Of a stretch of DNA of 64,000 bases, positions 45,501 to 53,919 are shown piece after piece. The DNA is taken from NCBI GenBank assembly GCA_963807305.1, contig CAWEBN010000019.1:1-64000 (forward strand), given 5' to 3'. The DNA comes from JAOPZW01 sp963807305 (GTDB lineage Bacteria > Actinomycetota > Thermoleophilia > Solirubrobacterales > Solirubrobacteraceae). Position 1 is the first letter of the stretch. Each line of letters opens with the position of its first letter. A program made the position numbers and the translations under genes. The notes beneath the pieces are model-generated. The model saw only the letters and a list, made by a program, of their open reading frames with translations, had not been told where the DNA came from and did not search any database.

Positions 45501-46484
45501 TCAGGCGCCCGAGACGACGACCTCGTCGGTCTCGATCGGCTCGAGGGACGAGATCTCGGAGCGGCGGTCCTCCCAGTGCGGTGGGATGCACATGTGGGTG
45601 CCGAACTCCTCGACGGTCTCGTCGATGGTGAAGCCGGCCTCGGTGGACCACGCCAGCTCGCACAGCGCGCCGCCGGGGCTGCGCATGTACATGGAGAAGA
45701 AGTAGCCGCGGTCCTTGGACTCCGACACGTCGGTGAAGCCCAGGCCGACCAGCCAGTCCTTGACCACCTGCTGGTTGTCGGCGTCGACCACGTCGAAGGC
45801 CTGGTGGTGGATCGTCCCCTCGCCGAACGTCCACGAGCCCTGCGGGAGCTCGGGCTCCTCGACGAGCTCGAGGATGCGCCCGTTGCCCTCGTCGTTGCCG
45901 ATCGTGAACTCGTGGTGCTTGCCCTCCGAGCCGGTCTGCGCGCCGCCCATGCCCTCGGTGATGAAGAACGCCTGCAGGTCGGGCTCGCGGACCGAGCACG
46001 TGGTCCCGTAGGCGCCGCGGATGGCGACGTCGGCGGTCACGCCGTGAGCTTCGTAGGGCTTGCGCGGGTCGTCGTCGGAGACGCCGACGATCTCGTACGG
46101 GATGCCGCACGGGTGCGCGAAGCACACGCGCTCCTTGCCGAAGCGGGTGACGACCTCGTGCTCGACGCCCTTCTCGCTGAGGCGGTCGACCCAGAACCCC
46201 GTCGCGTCGGCCGGGACCGAGAGCATGAGGGTCTTCAGCTGGTTGCTGCCGCGCTTGCCCATCCACCCGGCCTGGCGGTAGGGGAAGGAGGTCAGCAGCG
46301 TGCTCGCATCACCCTCCCGGTTGCCGTAGTAGAGGTGGTAGATCGGGATCTCGCCGTCGAACAGGACGGTCTTCTTGACGCTCCTGAGGCCGAGCAGCCG
46401 GACGTGGAAGTCGTAGTCCTCCTGCGCCCCTCCGACGCAGAAGGTCAGGTGGTGGGTACCGCGGATCGTGCCCTTGTTGGGCAT
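45501..46484 (-). CDS. VOC-family ring-cleaving dioxygenase (MhqO/PcpA-like)
   Basis: This 327-residue protein has two vicinal-oxygen-chelate units. It begins GTIRGTHHLTFCVGGAQEDYDF and has LYYGNREGDASTLLTSFP, as in MhqO/PcpA/LinE hydroquinone-type dioxygenases. The second half carries the metal ligands: His in TIHHQAFDV and Glu in ALCELAWSTEAGF. It would open a (substituted) hydroquinone or catechol ring with Fe(II) or Mn(II). GAGGAG precedes the ATG at 46484, and an IclR-type operator lies just upstream. Confidence 0.85.
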   Translation of the reverse strand: MPNKGTIRGTHHLTFCVGGAQEDYDFHVRLLGLRSVKKTVLFDGEIPIYHLYYGNREGDASTLLTSFPYRQAGWMGKRGSNQLKTLMLSVPADATGFWVDRLSEKGVEHEVVTRFGKERVCFAHPCGIPYEIVGVSDDDPRKPYEAHGVTADVAIRGAYGTTCSVREPDLQAFFITEGMGGAQTGSEGKHHEFTIGNDEGNGRILELVEEPELPQGSWTFGEGTIHHQAFDVVDADNQQVVKDWLVGLGFTDVSESKDRGYFFSMYMRSPGGALCELAWSTEAGFTIDETVEEFGTHMCIPPHWEDRRSEISSLEPIETDEVVVSGA

Positions 46485-46500
46485 AGGCCTCGTCTCCTCA

Positions 46501-46517
46501 TGTGCGCTCTGCGAACA
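46501..46517 (-). promoter_or_regulatory. IclR-type operator before the dioxygenase gene
   Basis: TGTGCGC-TCT-GCGAACA is a full match to the 17-bp motif shared with the iclR promoter. It lies 17 bp before the start codon. A -10-like TACAAG sits upstream of it on the minus strand. Confidence 0.7.
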
Positions 46518-46547
46518 CTTGTACGGCGTTCGCCACTCTACCAATGC

Positions 46548-46570
46548 CGCCCGGAACTTGGGCGTTTTTT
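46548..46570 (+). terminator. intrinsic-type terminator facing the plus direction
   Basis: CGCCC (46548-46552) and GGGCG (46560-46564) form a 5-bp stem with a 7-nt loop, followed by six T (46565-46570). It is oriented to stop plus-strand transcripts, yet the genes on both sides are on the minus strand. It could shield iclR from antisense transcription arising in the dioxygenase region. Confidence 0.45.
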
Positions 46571-46604
46571 GGCCGCAGGCGAACGCTCGGCGTGCACACG
46601 GCCG

Positions 46605-47414
46605 TCAGCTCGCCGTCGCGACGGCCACGGTCTCGACCGGCCGGCGGGAACGCTCCAGCGCGGCGGAGATCAGCTCCGCCGTGCGGCGCAGCTCGGGCAG
46701 CATCACGCCGCGCAGCTCGTCGACCGGCACGCGCGGGGCGGCGGCGGCCAGGTTGATGGCGGCGATCGTCGCCCCGCCGACGCGCAGCGGCGCGGAGATC
46801 GACCGCAGCCCGATCTCGAGCTCCTGGTCGACCAGCGCCCAGCCCTCGGCGCGGACGGTGTCGATCGCGGCGCGCAGGCGCGACCGATCGGTGATCGTCC
46901 GCTCGGTGAAGGCCTCGAGCTCGGCGTCGGCCAGGAACGCGTCGAGCACGTCGTCGGGGAGGCCTGCGAGCAGGACGCGCCCGATCGAGGTGCAGTGCGC
47001 GGGCAGCCGCGAGCCGACGCCCAGCGAGATGGTCATGATGCGCCGCGTCGGCATGCGCGCGACGTAGACGACGTCGGGCAGGTCGAGCGTGGCGGCCGAG
47101 CACGACTCGTTGGTCCGCTCGCTCAGCTCCTCCATCAGCGGCTGGGCCGTCTCCCACAGGTTCAGCGACGACAGGTAGGCCCAGCCCAGCGAGAGCACGC
47201 GCGGGGTGAGCGAGAACAGCCGCCCGTCGGAGCGCACGTGGCCGACCTCCTCCAGCGTGAGCAGGATCCGGCGCGCGGTCGCGCGCGTGATCCCGGTCAT
47301 CCGGGCGACCTCGCTCAGGGTCAGCGCGGGGCGCTCGCGCGAGAAGACCTGGATGACCGCGATGCCGCGCTCCAGCGACTGCAGCGACTGCCGACGATCA
47401 CGCCCCGAGCTCAT
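46605..47414 (-). CDS. IclR-family transcriptional regulator
   Basis: The 269-residue regulator has the N-terminal winged helix (QSLERGIAVIQVFSRERPAL; LSEVARMTGITRATARRILLTL) and the IclR effector domain (LPAHCTSIGRVLLAGLP, VDQELEIGLRSISAPLR, AINLAAAAPRV). It is closest in pattern to PcaR/PobR-type regulators of aromatic degradation. Its promoter holds perfect copies of a 17-bp palindrome that recurs before at least six other units in the next and previous 10 kb, so it probably controls itself and the catabolic region. Confidence 0.92.
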   Translation of the reverse strand: MSSGRDRRQSLQSLERGIAVIQVFSRERPALTLSEVARMTGITRATARRILLTLEEVGHVRSDGRLFSLTPRVLSLGWAYLSSLNLWETAQPLMEELSERTNESCSAATLDLPDVVYVARMPTRRIMTISLGVGSRLPAHCTSIGRVLLAGLPDDVLDAFLADAELEAFTERTITDRSRLRAAIDTVRAEGWALVDQELEIGLRSISAPLRVGGATIAAINLAAAAPRVPVDELRGVMLPELRRTAELISAALERSRRPVETVAVATAS

Positions 47415-47446
47415 GGCGTGCTCACTGTACCTTCACCCTGCCACGA

Positions 47447-47473
47447 TGCGCACAAATGTGCGCAAAGCGCACA
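47447..47473 (-). promoter_or_regulatory. double IclR-type operator before iclR
   Basis: Two overlapping perfect palindromes: TGCGCACA-AA-TGTGCGCA (47447-47464) and TGTGCGC-AAA-GCGCACA (47457-47473). The second is the symmetrical form of the motif found before the neighbouring catabolic genes. Position 33-59 bp upstream of the iclR start fits autoregulation. Confidence 0.75.
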
Positions 47474-47490
47474 CCCTGGCGCCCGCCGAG

Positions 47491-48270
47491 TCAGACCGTC
47501 AGCCCCTCGCCCACGAAGCTGCCGAGCGCATCGACGGCCTCGCGACTCTCGTCGAACATGAGATGTCCCACCCCGGGCAACGTCCTCACCTCGGCATCGG
47601 GGATGAGGTCGGCCCACACGGCCGCCTGTTCGACCGGGATCAGCCGGTCGGCGTCGCCCCACAGCAGCAGCGTCGGCATCCGCAGGCGGTGCAGCCAGCG
47701 GTGCAGCTTGAGGTCGTACGGGCGCGTCCACATGAGCCGCGCGGCCGAGGTGCTCTCGCGGTAGCGGTCGGCCAGGAACTCCGGGGTCGGCGGCATCGGC
47801 ACGTGCCCCTCGAAGATCGACATGTCGGCCGTCAGGTAGGGCGCGAGCTGGTCGCCGGGGATGGCCAGGAAGTCGGTCGTCGGATGGTCGTCCACGCGCA
47901 TCCCGAACGGCGCGGCCAGCACCAGGCGCGTCACGCGCTCGGTGTGGTCGGCGGCGAAGGTCGCGGCAAGCCAGCCGCCCAGCGAGTGCCCGGCCAGCGC
48001 CATCTCCCCGAGCTCGAGCTCGTCGAACAGGTCGAGGTAATGGCGGCGGTAGTCGTGGATGTCGTCGACCGTCGTGTCGTCGGCCGAGGGGCCGAAGCCG
48101 GGGTGGAAGGGCACGATCAGCCTGAAGCGCTCGGCCAGCGGCAGCAGCGCGTCGAAGCCGGTGACCGTGCCCGCGCCGTGCAGGAAGACGAGCGGATCGC
48201 CCTCGCCGGCGATCTGCACGACCGTCTCGATGCCGCGCAGGGTGAAGCGCTCCTCGCTGTAGGGCGACAT
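47491..48270 (-). CDS. alpha/beta hydrolase (meta-cleavage-hydrolase-like)
   Basis: The 259-residue hydrolase has the oxyanion segment FLHGAGTVTGFDAL (His31-Gly32), nucleophile Ser96 in AGHSLGGW, the Asp in LLWGDADRLIP and the His in GVGHLMFDESR: a complete triad. This pattern is like MhpC/BphD C-C bond hydrolases and general esterases. It directly follows the LLM monooxygenase gene (2 bp gap) and lies beside a ring-cleaving dioxygenase, so it may hydrolyse the ring-cleavage product. Confidence 0.85.
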   Translation of the reverse strand: MSPYSEERFTLRGIETVVQIAGEGDPLVFLHGAGTVTGFDALLPLAERFRLIVPFHPGFGPSADDTTVDDIHDYRRHYLDLFDELELGEMALAGHSLGGWLAATFAADHTERVTRLVLAAPFGMRVDDHPTTDFLAIPGDQLAPYLTADMSIFEGHVPMPPTPEFLADRYRESTSAARLMWTRPYDLKLHRWLHRLRMPTLLLWGDADRLIPVEQAAVWADLIPDAEVRTLPGVGHLMFDESREAVDALGSFVGEGLTV

Positions 48271-48272
48271 CG

Positions 48273-49469
48273 CTACTTCACCCCCGCCAGGACCTTGGCG
48301 GCGGCGCCGGTGCTCGACCGCGCCCTGACGCGGGGGATGACCTCCTTGGCGAACATGTGCATGTTCTTGACGGCCTTCCACTCGGGCATGTCGCCGTGCT
48401 GGAGGACCATGAGCATCCGGCTGCACTGGGCCTCCTCGGCCCAATGCGACAGCGTGTCGGCCACCGTGTCGGGCGAGCCGCAGATGATGCGCCCGATGGA
48501 GACCATGTCGTCCCACGTGGCGCGCGTCCCGTCGGCGAGGGCGGCCGACTGGGCGCGGCGCAGGAACTCGCTGCGCGATACGTACCCGGGGGGCGAGAGG
48601 AACTGCGGCGGGACGCGGTGCATCCACGAGAAGAACTTCTCGATGTGCGGGCGCGCCTCGCGCACCGCCTCCTCGTCGGTGTCGGCGACGTAGCAGATGA
48701 CCGTGAAGATGGTGTCGTCCGGCCGGACCGTCCAACCCTTGGCCGCGGCCGCCTCGCGGAAGTTGGCCATCGCCTTGAGCTGCTGCTCGATGGGCGTGAA
48801 GACGATCGAGTAACCGGCGCGGAAGTCGGTGGCCACATCGACGGTCTCCTGGCTGCCCGAGCCGACGATGTAGATCTTGGGGTACGGCTTCTGCATCGGT
48901 CGCGGCCACACGTTGAGGAAGCGGTAGTTGTAGAACTCGCCGTCGTGGCGGACCGGGCCGTCCTCGGTCCACGTCTTGAGGATCACCGACAGGTTCTCGC
49001 GGAAGCGCGCTCGCGCCGTGGTCGGGTTGAGCTGGCCGGCGTTGGACCAATACTCCATGCCCGTGCCCAGCGGGAAGCCGTACTCCATGCGCCCGTTGGA
49101 CATCACGTCGAGCATCGCGTACTCCTCGGCGACGCGCGAGGGCCACGACAGGTTGATCGGCACGCCCGCGACGAGGATCTTCACGCGCTTGGTCAGCGCG
49201 GCGAGGTAGGCCGCGCGCACGGACGTCGCGGGCTGCATCGAGTAGATCGTCTGGTGGTGCTCGTTGACGGCGATGGCGTCGAAGCCGAGCTGTTCGGCGA
49301 GCAGCATCTCGCGCGTCCACCGCTGATAGAGCTCGTGGGCCACCTCGGGGTCGAAGTTGCCGTTGGGGTAGTTGACCCACGTCGAGTCGTAGCGGTCCGA
49401 GTCCGCCGGCTCGTCGATGTAGTGGTGGTGGTTGAAGAGATAGAACTGGATGTCGTCGAAGACGTTCAT
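48273..49469 (-). CDS. LLM-class flavin-dependent monooxygenase
   Basis: The 398-residue luciferase-like TIM-barrel protein has DAIAVNEHHQTIYSMQPATS, the RVKILVAGVPINLSWPSRVAEE core, MSNGRMEYGFPLGTGMEYW and the phosphate-binding KIYIVGSGSQETVDVA. It would use reduced FMN from a separate reductase, which is not in the window. It is first of a two-gene operon with the hydrolase. The promoter upstream carries TTGACA and an IclR-type operator. Confidence 0.92.
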   Translation of the reverse strand: MNVFDDIQFYLFNHHHYIDEPADSDRYDSTWVNYPNGNFDPEVAHELYQRWTREMLLAEQLGFDAIAVNEHHQTIYSMQPATSVRAAYLAALTKRVKILVAGVPINLSWPSRVAEEYAMLDVMSNGRMEYGFPLGTGMEYWSNAGQLNPTTARARFRENLSVILKTWTEDGPVRHDGEFYNYRFLNVWPRPMQKPYPKIYIVGSGSQETVDVATDFRAGYSIVFTPIEQQLKAMANFREAAAAKGWTVRPDDTIFTVICYVADTDEEAVREARPHIEKFFSWMHRVPPQFLSPPGYVSRSEFLRRAQSAALADGTRATWDDMVSIGRIICGSPDTVADTLSHWAEEAQCSRMLMVLQHGDMPEWKAVKNMHMFAKEVIPRVRARSSTGAAAKVLAGVK

Positions 49470-49479
49470 CTGACCCCTC

Positions 49480-49543
49480 TGTTCGCCATGCGCACAATCG
49501 TTCGGCGCTCAGCGATGCTTTCGGCCGGACCCCCGAATGTCAA
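49480..49543 (-). promoter_or_regulatory. promoter and IclR-type operator of the LLM-hydrolase operon
   Basis: On the minus strand, TTGACA (49538-49543) is followed 17 bp later by AAGCAT (49515-49520). Downstream lies TGTTCGC-CAT-GCGCACA (49480-49496), a full match to the shared 17-bp motif, ending 11 bp before the start codon. Confidence 0.7.
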
Positions 49544-49578
49544 GGGGAATTGAACACCCGCGCGCCTGGTGCGCCTCC

Positions 49579-50748
49579 TCAGTACGCCTGGCGGTAGAGC
49601 TCGACGATCTCCTCCTTGCTCGCGGGCTGCGGATTGAAGCCGGGGCTGCCGCTGTCGAGGGCCGCTTGGGCCATGTCCTGGACCACGCGCTCGAAGTGCT
49701 CGCGGTCGACGTCGGCCTCTGAGAGCGATGGGATACCGAGGTCGGCGTTGAGCGTCTCGAGCTCCTCGACCAGGCGCCGGGAGGCGACCTCGTCGGAGTC
49801 CTCGGCGCCGGCGAGGTCCATCTCGCGCGCGATGGTCGCGTAGCGCTCGGGGGCGCCGGCGACGCTGAAGCGGGTCACGGTGGGCAGCAGCAGCGCGTTG
49901 CTGAGCCCGTGGGCGAGGTGGAAATGGGCGCCGATCGGCCGGCTCATGCCGTGCACGAGCGCGACGCTCGCGTTCGAGAAGGCCGCGCCGGCGAGCGTGG
50001 CGCCGAGCATCATCGCGCCGCGCCCCTCCTCGTCGTCCGGGTTCTCCACCACGCGGCGCATGTGCGCGCCGATCAGGCGCGCCGCCTTGAGCGCGAGCAT
50101 GTCGGTGAGGACAGTGGCCTTCTTCGAGACGTAGGCCTCGATCGCGTGGGTGAGCGAGTCCACTCCGACCCACGAGGTCAGGTTCGCCGGCGTGCTCATC
50201 GTCAGCCGGTAGTCCGAGATGGCGACGCGGGCCATCAGGTGGCCGTCGAGCATCATCATCTTCACGTCGCGGTCGGTGTCGGTGATGACCGCCACGCGCG
50301 TGACCTCGCTGCCCGTCCCGGCCGTCGTCGGGACCGCCACGAGCGGGAGACCCGGGCCGGGGACCTGGTCGTAGCCGGCGTAGTCGCGCAGGTCGCCCTC
50401 GTTGGCGAAGGCCACCGCGGCCGCCTTGGCCGTGTCCATCGGGCTGCCGCCCCCGATCGCCACGACCCCGTCGGCCTCGTGGTCGCGCAGGGCCTCGAGC
50501 GCTCCCTCGACGTTGGCGACCGTCGGGTCGGGCTGCACGTCGCCGAATGTCGCCACCTTCGCGCCCGCCGCCTCCAGGCGCTCGACGAGCGGCCCGGCGG
50601 GGCCCTTGTCGAGCAGGAAGCGGTCGGAGACGACCAGCGGGCGCTCGATGCCGATGCGCGCGACGTGCTCGGCGAGGCTGTCGGACGCTCCGCCGCCGAT
50701 CAGCAGGTCCTGGGGCAGGTGCAGCTCGATGGTGGCGTCCGCCGCCAT
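49579..50748 (-). CDS. iron-containing alcohol dehydrogenase
   Basis: The 389-residue type III dehydrogenase has the NAD-binding GVVAIGGGSPMDTAKAAAV and VPTTAGTGSEVT. The metal ligands sit in the region LTHAIEAYVSK, VHGMSRPIGAHFHLAHGLSNA (two or three His). It could reduce maleylacetate or an aldehyde; family members include maleylacetate reductases, which act after hydroxyquinol or hydroquinone cleavage. GAGAGGAG precedes the ATG. It is divergent from the molybdenum hydroxylase gene. Confidence 0.9.
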   Translation of the reverse strand: MAADATIELHLPQDLLIGGGASDSLAEHVARIGIERPLVVSDRFLLDKGPAGPLVERLEAAGAKVATFGDVQPDPTVANVEGALEALRDHEADGVVAIGGGSPMDTAKAAAVAFANEGDLRDYAGYDQVPGPGLPLVAVPTTAGTGSEVTRVAVITDTDRDVKMMMLDGHLMARVAISDYRLTMSTPANLTSWVGVDSLTHAIEAYVSKKATVLTDMLALKAARLIGAHMRRVVENPDDEEGRGAMMLGATLAGAAFSNASVALVHGMSRPIGAHFHLAHGLSNALLLPTVTRFSVAGAPERYATIAREMDLAGAEDSDEVASRRLVEELETLNADLGIPSLSEADVDREHFERVVQDMAQAALDSGSPGFNPQPASKEEIVELYRQAY

Positions 50749-50815
50749 GGCGACTCCTCTCGGGACGTATCAGGGACCCTTCTACGCTAACTGGCCCTGC
50801 TGTAGCTTGCCGACC

Positions 50816-53135
50816 ATGCCCGCCACGGAAGCATCGGTCAACGGTCACTACGGCACGGCGGTGCGCCGCCGGGAGGACCCGCCGCTCATCCAGGGAACGG
50901 GCACCTACACCGACGACGTCGACGCGCCCGGCGCGCTCCACGCGCACTTCGTGCGCTCCGAGGTCGCCCACGGGCGCATCCTGGCCATCGACACCGAGGC
51001 CGCGGGTGCGGCACCCGGCGTGGCCGGCGTGTTCACCGGCGCCGAACTCGACCTCGCTCCCTTCCCGCCGGGGCCGATGGCGCCCGACGACATGCTGCGC
51101 CCGACGCTGGCCCGCGACATCGTGCGCTTCCAGGGCGAGGCGATCGCGGTGGTCGTGGCCGACAGCCGCGCGGCGGCCGTCGACGCCGCGGAGCTCGTCG
51201 AGGTCGACATCGAGCCGCTCGACGTCATCGTCGATCCCGAGCGTGCGCTCGAGGACGACGCACCGCAGCTGTTCGCCGACAAGGGCTCGAACCTCGCCTT
51301 CCAGGGTGGCACCCCGGACGAGGGCGCGCTCGAGGGCGCCGACGTGGTCGTGCGCAGTCGCTACGTCAATCAGCGCCTCGCGGCCGTGCCCATGGAGCCG
51401 TCGGCCACCGTCGCCGTGCCCGACCCGGAGTCGGGCGGGGTGCGCATCTGGGCGCCGCTGCAGGCGCCGCACACGGCGCGCGACGTGTTCGCCGGCTCGC
51501 TGGGCCTGGAGCAGGACGCCGTCCACGTGACGGTGCCCAACGTGGGCGGCGGCTTCGGCGCGCGGATCGCCGCCTATCCCGAGCAGGCCGCGGTGGCCGC
51601 GGCGGCGCTGCGCCTGGGCAAGCCGGTGCGCTACGTCGAGAGCCGCTGGGAGACCATGATCGCGATGCAGCACGGGCGCGCGCAGGTCCAGGACGTCGAG
51701 CTGGGCGCGCGCAGCGACGGGACCCTGGTCGGCATCCGCGTGCACGTGATCGCCGACTGCGGCGCCTATCCCGGCGACGCGGTGATCATGCCCTTCCTCA
51801 CCGGCCAGATGGCCTCGGGTACCTACGCCATCCCGCGCGTGGACTTCGGCTTTCGCTGCGCGGTGACCAACACCACGCCCATCGGCGCCTACCGCGGCGC
51901 CGGGCGGCCGGAGGCGACCGCGCTGATCGAGCGGGCCATGAACCAGCTGGCCCAGAAGCTCGACATGGACCCGGCAGAGCTGCGCCGTCGCAACTTCATC
52001 CCGCCGGACGACTTCCCGCACAAGACGGTGGCCGGCGCCACGTACGACTCCGGCGAGTACGCGCGCGCGCTGGACCGAGTGCTCGAGGCGGCGGGCTACG
52101 ACGCGTTGCGCCAGGAGCAGGCGCAGCGTCGCGAGCGCGGTGACGTCAAGCAGCTCGGGATCGGCCTGTGCACCTACGTCGAGCTCACCGGGCTCGGCGT
52201 CGAGGTGGGCACCTGCACGGTCGACGAGGAGGGCATCGTCACGGTCAAGACCGGCACCTCCCCCCAGGGCCAGGGCCACGAGACGACGTGGGCGCAGCTC
52301 GTGTCGTGGACGCTCGGCGTGCCGATGGACGACGTGCGCATCGAGCACTCCGACACGCGCAAGGTCCCGCGCGGCATGGGGACGATGGGCTCGCGCACGC
52401 TCGCAGGTCGGCGGCAGCGCGATGATCAACGCCACCCGCGAGGTGCTGTCCAAGGGCCGCGAGCTCGCGGCCCACATGCTCGAGGCCGCCGTCGACGACG
52501 TGCAGGTCGTCCCCGGCCAGGGCCTCGGCGTCGCGGGCACGCCGTCGGCGACGATCTCCTGGGCCGAGCTGGCCAAGGCGGCCGGCGACCCCGCCAAGCT
52601 GCCCGAGGGCATGGAGCCGGGCCTCGACGCGATCAACGACTTCGAGACCCCGGACTCGAGCTATCCGTTCGGCGCCCACGTCGCCGTCGTCGAGGTCGAC
52701 ACGGAGACCGGCCTGGCCAAGCTCATCCGCCACGTCACGGTCGACGACTCGGGCAACATCGCCAACCCGCTCCTCGCCGAGGGCCAGATCCACGGCGGCA
52801 TTGCTCAGGGCGTCGCGCAGGCGCTCTACGAGGAGATCGCCTACGACGAGGACGGCAACTGCGTCGCCGGCTCGCTGACCAGCTACGCACTGCCGACCGC
52901 GGCTGAGTTGCCGATGTTCGAGACGGCCCGCACCGAGACCCCCTCGCCGCTGAACCCGCTGGGCGCCAAGGGCATCGGCGAGTCGGGCGCCATCGGCGCG
53001 ACGCCCGCCGTCTGGAACGCGGTCGTCGATGCCCTGTCGCACCTGGGGGTCGAGAACATCGACATGCCGGCGACACCGATGCGGGTGTGGCAGGCGATCG
53101 AGGCGGCGCGGAGTGGGGCGGGCGCGGCCGCGTAG
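50816..53135 (+). CDS. molybdenum hydroxylase large subunit (xanthine dehydrogenase family), one apparent frameshift
   Basis: The coding region would give 772 residues after correction. The front has RREDPPLIQGTGTYTDDVDAPGALHAHFVRS. The pterin site NVGGGFGARIAAYPEQ is near residue 240, and AYRGAGRPEATALIERAM follows. The catalytic Glu in LGAKGIGESGAIG lies near the end. One extra base near 52404 (CTCGCAGG where CTGCAGG is expected) shifts the frame between TMGSRTL and VGGSAMINATREVL. No small FeS or FAD subunit gene is beside it. Substrates could be aromatic or CO-like; unknown. Confidence 0.8.
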
Positions 53136-53442
53136 GGCCGCGGTGGCCGCTCACGCGGGCGCCGTGGGGTAAGAGCGCCGCCGCTTGCGGCTGGCGCGGC
53201 GTTGGTGGCTTAGGGCGGCGAGGGCGGGGAGCCCTGTCCGCGCTTCGGACGGGCGCGAACCAGTCCAAGTAAGACCCGGAATCCGGGCACAACTCGGACT
53301 GGTTCGCGACCACTGGCGCGTTGCCGCTCACTCACGACCTGCCGCGGACGAGGCGGGCCGCCCTCCCTCGGTGATGCAGTAAGCGCCGCGAGGAGCGCCG
53401 ACGAACACGGACGAACCCGCCGAGCCAAAGCCTGCGCTAGCG
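53136..53442. other. intergenic stretch with a nested inverted repeat
   Basis: About 300 bp between the molybdenum hydroxylase and the Rieske gene. No coding frame is supported. It holds a long perfect inverted repeat (53254-53308) and, at its end, the first IclR-type operator. Confidence 0.6.
53254..53308. repeat. 13-bp perfect inverted repeat with inner palindrome
   Basis: CGCGAACCAGTCC (53254-53266) and GGACTGGTTCGCG (53296-53308) are perfect inverted copies. Between them sits a second palindrome, CCCGGA-A-TCCGGG (53275-53287). There is no T-run. It could be a REP-like element, a terminator for the hydroxylase gene, or a regulatory site. Confidence 0.7.
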
Positions 53443-53478
53443 TGTTCGCCTGTCGGACATGTGTGCGCCATGCGACCA
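53443..53478 (+). promoter_or_regulatory. tandem IclR-type operators before the Rieske gene
   Basis: TGTTCGC-CTG-TCGGACA (53443-53459) and TGTGCGC-CAT-GCGACCA (53462-53478) are two near matches to the shared motif, 3 bp apart, ending 21 bp before the chosen start codon. Confidence 0.62.
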
Positions 53479-53499
53479 CTGCCCGGGGGCGGAAGCACG

Positions 53500-53919
53500 A
53501 TGAAGGTCGTCGTGGCGCCTGTCGACGACTTCGCGCCGGGTGACCGGCGGATCATCACCGTCGGCGGCCGGTCCATCGGCGTCTTCCGCGTCGGCGACCG
53601 GTTCTACGGGATCCGCAACCGCTGCCCGCACCAGGGTGGGCCGTTGTGCCAGGGGCGGATCGCGCCGTGGGCCCGGTCGAGCGGGCCGGGCGACTTCCAG
53701 CTCGACGCCGAGGCGACGCTGCTGGCCTGTCCGTGGCACGGTTGGGAGTACGACCTCGCGACCGGCCAGTCGTTCCTGGGTCCCGGCGAGCCCGGCGTCA
53801 AGAGCTACGACGTCGACGTCGAGCCCGGCACGCAATTGGCCGGCCGCGAGCCCGGTCCCTACGTCGCCGAGACGTTCCCGGTCCACGTCGAGGAGGACTA
53901 CGTTGTCATCGATGCCTAG
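53500..53919 (+). CDS. Rieske-type [2Fe-2S] ferredoxin
   Basis: This 139-residue protein is one Rieske domain. The ligands are Cys42 and His44 (RCPHQGGPL) and Cys77 and His80 (CPWHGWEYD). It would carry electrons to an oxygenase, or be a soluble oxygenase partner. Two further starts upstream (53461, 53470) overlap the operator sites, so the third is preferred. It is first of a three-gene plus-strand run; the next start overlaps its stop by 8 bp. No reductase or Rieske oxygenase alpha subunit is adjacent. Confidence 0.88.
   Translation: MKVVVAPVDDFAPGDRRIITVGGRSIGVFRVGDRFYGIRNRCPHQGGPLCQGRIAPWARSSGPGDFQLDAEATLLACPWHGWEYDLATGQSFLGPGEPGVKSYDVDVEPGTQLAGREPGPYVAETFPVHVEEDYVVIDA

Noticed and set aside
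49466..52636. Very long minus-strand frame opposite the molybdenum hydroxylase
   Set aside because: It is the antisense of a gene with clear active-site motifs and has no domain of its own.
53254..53308. Insertion sequence ends
   Set aside because: No transposase gene or target duplication lies within or beside the repeat.
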